This document shows positions 1-5,708 of a DNA stretch of 11,917 bases, piece by piece; the stretch's first letter is position 1; every line of letters starts with the position of its first letter. Under the pieces are notes generated by a model that worked only from the letters and a program-made list of their open reading frames with translations, did no database searches and was not told where the DNA came from. Position numbers and translations under genes: made by a program. Location of the stretch: positions 1-11,917 of the forward strand of contig QUTJ01031462.1 in the NCBI GenBank assembly GCA_003573635.1, given 5' to 3'. This DNA comes from Goniomonas avonlea. Lineage: Eukaryota > Cryptophyceae > Goniomonadida > Goniomonadaceae.

Positions 1-35
<35 letters not shown>
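1..35. repeat. (GA)n / (CT)n microsatellite at window edge
   Basis: An uninterrupted GA dinucleotide run of about 17 units starts at the first base and continues off the window. Read on the coding (minus) strand it is a (CT)n tract lying downstream of the RT gene and its hairpin cluster. It may be the insertion target or the 3' tail of the retroelement, or an unrelated microsatellite. Confidence 0.95.
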
Positions 36-38
<3 letters not shown>

Positions 39-57
39 CCCCCATCCTGACTCTCTC

Positions 58-76
58 GTCATACAATAAGTATGAC
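58..76. other. Perfect 7-bp inverted repeat (hairpin)
   Basis: The arms GTCATAC (58-64) and GTATGAC (70-76) are perfect reverse complements around a 5-base AATAA loop. It lies only a few bases from the longer hairpin at 81-108. No T-run follows on either strand and the context is eukaryotic, so a bacterial-type terminator is unlikely. A structured 3' UTR element is the better reading. Confidence 0.8.
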
Positions 77-80
77 TCCA

Positions 81-108
81 CTACTTTTCTGAAGTTTCAG
101 AGAAGTAG
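81..108. other. 13-bp near-perfect inverted repeat (hairpin)
   Basis: The arms CTACTTTTCTGAA (81-93) and TTCAGAGAAGTAG (96-108) are reverse complements except at one position. That position is a G-U wobble in plus-strand RNA and an A-C mismatch in minus-strand RNA. The spacer is only two bases, so the innermost pairs probably open. It sits between the hairpin at 58-76 and the structure at 110-146. Confidence 0.8.
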
Positions 109-109
109 G

Positions 110-146
110 GCTCTGGCTCACTCGGAGTCGTGCCGAAAGGCAGAGC
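110..146. other. Nested stem structure in the 3' noncoding region
   Basis: GCTCTG (110-115) is the reverse complement of CAGAGC (141-146). Inside it, TGCC/GGCA (131-134 and 139-142) can form a competing 4-bp stem closing a GAAA loop on the plus strand. GGAGTC at 124-129 is also complementary to GACTCC at 74-79, which could close a longer-range helix or pseudoknot around the 13-bp hairpin. Short stems like these can arise by chance; their clustering makes them notable. Confidence 0.5.
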
Positions 147-270
147 TCGTAAACGCTCATCGCCTAGCCTCCAATTTTTTAGAGTGGGAGGGTAGGGGCG
201 AGTTCAGGCAAGGAGATGGTTGTGGTGGGTGACCCAAAGCCCGATCCATCCAGGTCGGTGGTTGCTTGAC

Positions 271-3200
271 TTAGGTGTCGTCGGTTGCTGCCCGAAGCCT
301 TGCGCGCTTGGCCTTTCGCTTTCTTGCGTTTTTGCTTGGAGCGTGATCGTCGGCCTTGTTGTCGCCTAATGCAGGCTGAGTTTGAGGTCGCTTAGGGTTA
401 GCACAGACGCGAGACGTGAACTCGTTGTGCGAACGGTTGTTGGCGATCCTGGTTGAGATTCGACGAGCAGCCATGCTGACGTTTGCGAAGTTCTCGATCG
501 TGCTCAGAAGTGCTGCTTCGGACGAGTCGAAGCGTTCGGCAGCTTTTTCGGCACGCAGAGTCCTTGAGATGTTCAGCATGAGTGTGAAGTAGTCGAGGCG
601 TTTTTTGTGGGTCATGAAGCTCAGGAGCTCACCCACGTTCTTGGCGAAGTCGGTGGGGTCGGTCGAGAGTCTGATGATCCTGGTGACCTGGGAGATGATG
701 ATACCGTGTACCATCTGCGTTGGAGCGTTGGTGTCCCCGTGCTGGTACTTGATCACGTCAAACGGAAGGTTTTTCTTGTAGAATCTTGAGATCAAATTGC
801 CAGCCTCGTCAAAACTGAGTGTTAGATCCATGAAGTTCCCTCCGCGACCTGGGCGTCCTCTTTGGATCTCGTTCTCGGATGGTTCCTGAGTACTGGCGAC
901 GGAAGGTAGCTCGTGTACGTATTCCGTCGTCGGTGTAGGCGGTGGCAAGGTTGCTGGTCTTGGGGTTGGGGCCTCCAGAAATTGGTCATAGTTAGTTTGA
1001 TCCTCGATTCCAAGGTATTTGCCCAGGTTGAAGATTCGTTTCATGTCGATCAGGTAGTTGACGTTGTTCATGCCAAGGTGATCGTCGACGAAACGAAAGT
1101 TGTGGTTTCGACGTCGGGCCTCTTCCAGTTCCCCAGAGGTGATGAGTTCCCACTGAGCTAGGAACTCATGCATTCCGAGGAGTAGGTCGCAAGCGTCGAC
1201 AGAGGTTGAGGACCCCATGGGGAGGCCATTGATCTGTAGCCAGACCTCGCCAGCCACTTCGAAGTAGTTGTGAGTGAGCTCGACCAAGAAGCAGCGTGCC
1301 AGTAGCTCGGGAGTGACGTTGATTTCGAGTGGGTGTTGCGATGGGCGGGCTCTCCATTCCCAGCGTAAGCCATCCATTGAGGCAACGAGGGCTGCGGTTG
1401 GTCCTAGTCTTCTTCGTGCCGAAGCAAAGGTCAGTTTGGTCCAGAACTTGATCGCAGTCAGTAGTCCTTCCTTCTTGTCGTGGATCGGAAGGGATGTGTA
1501 CAACCGAGTGAAATCATCGATGTTAATCGAGGTGATTTTTTCGGGTGCTAGGAGTAAGACGTCGGCTGACTCGTCCACTGTGAAGTTGAGGCTTACTTTG
1601 GTCTGGTGGTACAGATGATCGCACAATCGGACTCGTTCATCTCGAATCGCCTTTAGTCCGCCTTGAAGCCACTTGGATAGGCGAGTTGTTGCGCAGTAAA
1701 GCGAGGATGTTAGGAACCGTAGCTTGGGCGGGTTCTTGTGTGCTTTGACCAGTTGTGTCATGTAAGCGAGTCGCCATTCAGGTGAGTCGATCACCTTGGG
1801 TGAATCGAGCCGTCGAGTGTGCTTCTCTCTGGTCGCACATCCTTCGTGCCGCGTGGCTTTGTCGGATCTGGTGGTGTCCAGGGTCTCTTCGATTGAAGAT
1901 CGAGGTTCGGGGACGGGCGGGACCTCGTGCGCGAGGGTTTCGCAAGGTCCAGTGCCTACCAGGCTCATAGTTCGGGTTGCTTGACGAGGTTTGGCGGGGG
2001 TGTTGGGTACTCTCGTAAATAGTGATGCGGCAGCCCGACTGTTCTGAGCGTCCGGGTTGGCAGTATCCAGACGGTCTTGGACGTCTTCACACCTGAACCA
2101 CCATCCTAGGTCGTGGACTGCTTCCGTCACTTTCGCAGAAGCGTCCACAACGTCCATTTCCTGTCGCACGAATGTGTCCGGTTGTGACGTCAGATCAGTC
2201 AACGTAAGGTCTTCCATCAGCCATTCGCAGACAAAGGCGAAGTTGTTGGCTGCTTTGTCGCAGCGTCGTAGGCCCCATAGATGTGCGGTTGCATTCATGA
2301 ACTTCGCGAAATCCTTGGTCGCCGTGACGGGAGTAGGAGTGCGATCATTGGTCTCGGCGTGGCCCAGAATCTCGTTAGTGAGTTGGCTTAGTAACAGTCG
2401 GAGCTCGTTCGCCACTTCGACCGAGTTGAAGGTGGCCAGGACTTGATCAGAGAATTTGTCCAGCTGTTCTTTAACTTTCGCTCTGTCGAAGCGTTGACGT
2501 TCACGATGGCCAAAACCAAAGGAAAGTAGCTCGGCTAGTCGATCAGAGAACGTGCTGCTGATGTTGAATAGCTTCCCCAGGGTTTTGACGAAGTCCCGGT
2601 CGTGAGTCCAAACGTGTCCCGATGGGTGCTGGCGAAACTTAGGGTCGATCAGGATGCAGGCACAGGGTGCGCCTTCTTCGGGAGATAGAACCGTGGGTGT
2701 TTCGTCCTTAGCAGGTGGGCCGGGTCCTGTAGTGTCGAGCTGACGGACTGGCTTGAGTCTTGGAGCCGGTAGTTCGCGTAATCGTTTAAGCTCCCTGGAG
2801 AGGTTTGACGGTAGGCGTAACTTGAACTCTTTGAAAGTTCTTGGGTTGAACCTAGTTGGCTCAAGCTCCCACTTGGACGTTGCCCGATGCTTACATTTCA
2901 AGAGTGCGAGATGTACGGGTTCGAGTAATGTCCAAGTGATAGAGACCTTGAAGGCCGTCTGCAGCTTCCTGTTGATGATGGCCATCATTGGTCCGAGCAG
3001 CTCGAGGGAGTCGTGAACGAAAGTGAGAGCTACTCGCGCGCTTGCGCTTTTGCTTTCCCGTTTTTGTTCCGACTTTAGCAACTTGCGGCGTGCTTTTGCC
3101 GTTCTCAGGTTTCCACGAAGGCCAGGCGGTCGTCTTTGGTTGTGGATCAGGTGTTCCCAGTCCTCCATGTTGGGGTCCATATCTTGTCCAAGGAATTCGT

Positions 3201-3663
3201 GAACTTCTTCTTCGAGAACTTCATCTTCGAGGTTCGTGAAGAAGTTGGTAATGGGTGTGTCCGGTTTGGAGGTGAGCTGAAGCGGAAGACCTAGCGATCC
3301 ACACTTTGTACATGGTCTTCGTCGCTTGTTTCGTGAGCTGAAAGTTGAGCTCTGGTGATGCTTTGCGCGTAGTTCAGGAGGTTGGTCAGCCGAGGCTCCT
3401 CCTGAAGCAGGGCTTGTCGCATCAGGTTGGGGGTCCGACGTATACGGGTTGAAGTCGTGATAGTTAACATCGTTGGCCATCGGGAAAACCTCAGCAGGTA
3501 TAGGTATCTCGAAGGGCAAAGATGGATCACCGACTTGGTTCGTGGCGTCGTGACTATAGTGTACAGGGTCGTCGGGTTCAGGTTCAGGTATGAACCGCTG
3601 ACCGGAAGGTTCACCGCAGATGCCGCAGATTAGTTCAATTCGCTTAGATCTTTTGTCCGTCAT
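271..3663 (-). CDS. Penelope-like reverse transcriptase (ORF3), no visible endonuclease domain
   Basis: An intact 1130-residue frame with an ATG start and TAA stop encodes an RNA-directed DNA polymerase. CxxC pairs at 13/16 and 118/121 could bind zinc, with a basic RNKRRR next to the second pair. PLE-type upstream motifs are visible: FNISS..LAELLSFGFG near 366-385 and CDKAANNFAFV near 468-478. RT motifs follow: KAHKNPPKLRF (640-650), motif A DFTRLYTSLP (Asp717), motif B NGLPMGSSTS (812-821), motif C FRFVDDH (Asp860, Asp861), and FMDLTL..ISRFYKK (944-964). The catalytic triad is complete. A Pro-rich insert lies at about 898-942. After a thumb-like region near 975-1035 the protein ends in a basic tail (1111-1126), with no GIY-YIG motif. 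The start overlaps the end of ORF2 by 20 nt. A domesticated RT-like gene is the alternative, but the neighbours favour a mobile element. Confidence 0.88.
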   Translation of the reverse strand: MTDKRSKRIELICGICGEPSGQRFIPEPEPDDPVHYSHDATNQVGDPSLPFEIPIPAEVFPMANDVNYHDFNPYTSDPQPDATSPASGGASADQPPELRAKHHQSSTFSSRNKRRRPCTKCGSLGLPLQLTSKPDTPITNFFTNLEDEVLEEEVHEFLGQDMDPNMEDWEHLIHNQRRPPGLRGNLRTAKARRKLLKSEQKRESKSASARVALTFVHDSLELLGPMMAIINRKLQTAFKVSITWTLLEPVHLALLKCKHRATSKWELEPTRFNPRTFKEFKLRLPSNLSRELKRLRELPAPRLKPVRQLDTTGPGPPAKDETPTVLSPEEGAPCACILIDPKFRQHPSGHVWTHDRDFVKTLGKLFNISSTFSDRLAELLSFGFGHRERQRFDRAKVKEQLDKFSDQVLATFNSVEVANELRLLLSQLTNEILGHAETNDRTPTPVTATKDFAKFMNATAHLWGLRRCDKAANNFAFVCEWLMEDLTLTDLTSQPDTFVRQEMDVVDASAKVTEAVHDLGWWFRCEDVQDRLDTANPDAQNSRAAASLFTRVPNTPAKPRQATRTMSLVGTGPCETLAHEVPPVPEPRSSIEETLDTTRSDKATRHEGCATREKHTRRLDSPKVIDSPEWRLAYMTQLVKAHKNPPKLRFLTSSLYCATTRLSKWLQGGLKAIRDERVRLCDHLYHQTKVSLNFTVDESADVLLLAPEKITSINIDDFTRLYTSLPIHDKKEGLLTAIKFWTKLTFASARRRLGPTAALVASMDGLRWEWRARPSQHPLEINVTPELLARCFLVELTHNYFEVAGEVWLQINGLPMGSSTSVDACDLLLGMHEFLAQWELITSGELEEARRRNHNFRFVDDHLGMNNVNYLIDMKRIFNLGKYLGIEDQTNYDQFLEAPTPRPATLPPPTPTTEYVHELPSVASTQEPSENEIQRGRPGRGGNFMDLTLSFDEAGNLISRFYKKNLPFDVIKYQHGDTNAPTQMVHGIIISQVTRIIRLSTDPTDFAKNVGELLSFMTHKKRLDYFTLMLNISRTLRAEKAAERFDSSEAALLSTIENFANVSMAARRISTRIANNRSHNEFTSRVCANPKRPQTQPALGDNKADDHAPSKNARKRKAKRARLRAATDDT
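559..1746 (-). other. Reverse transcriptase domain of ORF3 (residues ~640-1035)
   Basis: This is the palm/fingers/thumb part of ORF3. The block before motif B reads LLAR.FLVELTHNYFEV.GEVWLQINGLPMGS, matching the PLE pattern of an 'F-x-F-x-G-x-x-Y/W-x-Q' segment leading into a GxxMGS motif. The catalytic D860-D861 codons are at 1081-1086. Motif A and motif B are separated by about 95 residues. The PLE assignment rests on this block, on the LYTSLP form of motif A and on the FxDLxL...YKK form of the last motifs. Confidence 0.85.
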
Positions 3664-4262
3664 TCAAGAATCGTTCAGCGAGGAGTTTCAGCAGCGTGGC
3701 GTCGGAGGCGTTGGCAGGTGGGTTCGAGGTGGAGGCCGCGGAGGAAGGTGGAGGGTTCCAGTCGTTGGACCCTTCGTTCTTCAGTGCTCGCGCGCTCTCA
3801 GTTGCGAATCCACGTTTGCGTTCCATGATCGGAGGGGGCAGCTCAGGTGAATCAGCGACGGCGTTGGGGTTAGGTGCGCAGACTCGCGAACCGCGAGCGT
3901 TGGTGATTGGCCTTGGTGCGTCTCGGTGTCGTCCGTTTGGCCCGGTGGGTCGCACCTCAGCTGCTTCCCTGTCGAAGTGACGGTGTGTCGAGATGGCGCG
4001 TGAATTCCTCAGGCGTTCGTTGTGCGAAGGCTGCCTGGAACGAGGAGGTGAAAGCGATGGCGAAACAATTCGCTGACGACGTCCTCGTTGTTTGCGCTCG
4101 TTGGCCTTTCCGATGTCCAACGGATTGCAAACTTTGTCGAAATTGTCGGCGCAGAGTCTTCCGTCAGAGTCGCTGCGAGCAATGCTTGAAGCTTGCGAGA
4201 GCTCGATGTCGTCTGCGTACGCGCCTCCTCTTCCGAGCCAGTCGTGCCGCGACGGGCGGGCT
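3644..4262 (-). CDS. ORF2 segment D (C-terminal basic region)
   Basis: The frame opens right after a TGA near 4265 and runs to a TAA at 3644. It reads GRGGAYADDIELSQASSIA, then LCADNFDKVCNPLDIGKANE, a basic stretch (RKQRGRRQR), a long disordered region and LLKLLAERFLNDGQKI. There is no ATG near its beginning (first start-like codon is TTG at 4120), so it is a continuation, not an independent gene. Its last 20 nt overlap the RT start. Confidence 0.5.
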
Positions 4263-5695
4263 CAGCGAAGTGTACGTGCTTCTTTTTGGAGAAGTTGGAC
4301 GAAACCAAGGGAGGTGGGCCGGTGGAGCGGGTGGAGGTAAGGTCATCGTCGCTGATCTCGGAGAAGACGCCGGACTCCTCAGATTCTGAGTCGCGTTGTT
4401 GGAATCGATCCCTGATTCGTCAGAGTCATGGTGTTCGAAGGCTGCAACTCCCTCGTGGAGCTCATCAGTCTTTGGTTTGGTGTTGGCTCGAGATTGGTCC
4501 CTGGAGTTGCCGGCAAAGCTTGGGTGGTACAGTTGGCAGCTGACGAAAGCCTTCTGTGCAGTGACGGCCGGGAACGGGTAGTAAGGGCTGTGCCGTGCTG
4601 CCTGGCGCGCAACGCGGTAGTTCTTCAGCCGTTCGGCAGCTGTCTTTCCAATCCACCATCTCGCTCGGGATTTTGTGGGCGAAGCCATGGCGTGCTGGTC
4701 ATGCATTGCGAAAACAATGTCTTCGATGCCGTGGTTGTAATCCACGATTTTCCAGGCGTTGCAGCCTGGATACCATGTTTCGCCGAATTTCCTCGCGTTG
4801 ACGCAACGAGCTTGGAGGTAATGAGGCTCGTTCCGCACAACTTGCATGACCTGGCAGCGTAAACGCATGCCGTCTGAGAAGAAACAGTTGCAGAATGGGA
4901 GTCTGCAGAGCACTGGATCGCCAGCGATCGCGGTTTCAACCTCTGCCAGCCTTGTATAGCAGGCGTTAGTGTAACGCTGGAGCGCTGGCTTGCGGTTAGA
5001 GGGGCTCGTAGTCTGAAGATTGCACTTTGATCTTCGCGCACTTGTTTGGAGTCGGCACCGTGTTTTGCGATCTTCTCTCGCATCTCCTTTGTCCTGCAGA
5101 CCAATATCGACATCCAAACGATGGCGCCGGTGGGCTCTTTGGATCCAATGTTCTCTCGTTCCTCCTTGGAGAAACTGTCAGGGCGCCAGCCGGTGTTTGC
5201 TGCGACCCACGCGACCAGGCCTAGAGTCCAACGCCACTGGGAGTGAGTGAAGCTGTTCAGGAAGTTGTACAGGCTTTGGTTCGACAGGCCTGTCTTGTCC
5301 CGGGGTAACAACGAGGTCGGCCACAGGTATTGGACGACGTAGACGCGCACTTCAGCCGGTGTGTTGTCGTTCCAGAATTCCGAGCATGGTGATGGATCCC
5401 GTTCCCCGATTGAACTGAAGTGTCTGATGGCGTTGCGAATCTGCGTCTCGTACGCGGCGAGTGCTACGCTGTTGAGCCATTTGCGAAGCGGGCCGTAAGG
5501 TGCTGGCAGAGGCTTGTTGGGGTGTAGGAAGGGGTACACTGTGGTGTCGTTGATAGCTCTGAAAGAGCCATTGGGGTTGAGCCTCTCATTTGTCCTTCCT
5601 CCCCAGACGAAGACTGGGTCAACTGCTTCACCGTTGTCAGAGTCGCTCTTGTTGCCGTCCTCAGCGGTGTCTTGTGAAGACGAGAACTCTTGCAC
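3644..5695 (-). CDS. ORF2: unknown protein split over four open segments
   Basis: No recognised family. Protein-like sequence runs almost continuously between ORF1 and ORF3 but changes frame three times, always by an equivalent of -1: near 5041-4989, near 4425-4385 and near 4265-4180. Combined length would be roughly 600-680 residues. The order is: an acidic N-terminus, a globular part rich in W and aromatic residues, a Cys cluster (about 4754-4907), an acidic/Ser-rich stretch, then a basic tail ending LLAERFLNDGQKI. The first change fits a 53-nt intron; the other two may be introns, single-base deletions or assembly errors. No ATG occurs in the first segment before residue ~195 (codon at 5113), so the true start is unresolved and 5695 is only the first in-frame GTG. 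It ends inside the start of the RT gene. Confidence 0.55.
4263..4419 (-). CDS. ORF2 segment C (acidic/Ser-rich linker)
   Basis: In the next frame, open from a stop near 4420, the translation becomes FQQRDSESEESGVFSEISD, then a short Pro-rich stretch and SKKKHVHFAEPARRG. The acidic, protein-like composition contrasts with the Pro/Ser-rich readings of the other frames here, which is why I place the coding frame here. KHVHF fits the loose K-x-V-x-F consensus of PP1-docking (RVxF) motifs, a weak hint only. Confidence 0.4.
4400..4988 (-). CDS. ORF2 segment B with Cys cluster
   Basis: This segment follows segment A in another frame and reads as ordinary protein from PALQRYTNACYTRLAEV to about DESGID. 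It carries a cysteine-rich region: CRLPFCNCFF (about 4907-4878), then single cysteines near 4857, 4805 and 4763, the last followed by NAW. The pattern C-x-C, then C-x13-C-x2-W loosely resembles GRF-type zinc fingers, which bind single-stranded nucleic acid. This is a weak resemblance, not an assignment. A basic, Trp-containing stretch (RARWWIGKTAAERLKNY) and an acidic end follow. Confidence 0.5.
4754..4907 (-). other. Cys-rich, GRF-like motif in ORF2 segment B
   Basis: Cysteines occur in the order C-x4-C-x-C-x9-C-x16-C-x13-C followed by x2-W. GRF zinc fingers have CxC(G), then two further cysteines and an aromatic C-terminal end, so the resemblance is partial. The Gly after CxC and the conserved GR are not visible. 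Confidence 0.25.
4989..5041 (-). other. Candidate 53-nt spliceosomal intron in ORF2
   Basis: On the minus strand the segment begins GTGCGC after CAA, contains CTCTAAC (a CTAAC-type branch site) close to the end, and finishes CGCAAG. Its length is 2 mod 3, exactly what is needed to move from segment A into segment B. Splicing is in phase 0 and joins ..DSKQ to PALQRYTNAC... Size and signals fit small fungal introns. A competing AG 12 nt further on would keep the same frame. Confidence 0.5.
5042..5695 (-). CDS. ORF2 segment A (N-terminal globular part)
   Basis: This open frame is in fact stop-free from about 5977, overlapping the 3' end of ORF1 in another frame. An acidic stretch (DTAEDGNKSDSDNGEAVDP) leads into a folded-looking region with VFVWGG, many Trp/Tyr residues and QWRWTLGLVAWVAANTGW near residues 153-170. 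The frame remains open to 4625, but its protein character is lost after about 5000, where segment B takes over. I recognise no domain. Confidence 0.5.
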
Positions 5696-5708
5696 GTCCT
5701 CCTTCTTG

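Larger units (their letters stand above)
36..270 (-). other. 3' noncoding region of the RT transcription unit
   Basis: This stretch lies between the RT stop codon and the (GA)n tract. No open frame of note is visible. It holds a cluster of inverted repeats (58-76, 81-108, 110-146) described separately. On the minus strand there is a short A6 run near 175-180 but no AATAAA polyadenylation signal. If the upstream genes form a retroelement, this is its 3' untranslated region, where the RT would be expected to recognise its RNA. Confidence 0.6.

Noticed and set aside
58-165. Hammerhead ribozyme in the 3' region, as reported for other Penelope-like elements
   Set aside because: GAAA (135-138) and GATGAG-like words are present, but the CUGANGA core and the proper three-stem order around a cleavage triplet are not found on either strand.
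241-251. 11-bp match to 10986-10996 as a terminal repeat of the element
   Set aside because: Matches of this length are expected by chance in 12 kb, and one copy is inside methyltransferase coding sequence.
391-402. TTAGGG-like telomere repeat (CTTAGGGTTAG)
   Set aside because: It is a single occurrence inside the RT coding sequence, with no tandem array anywhere in the window.
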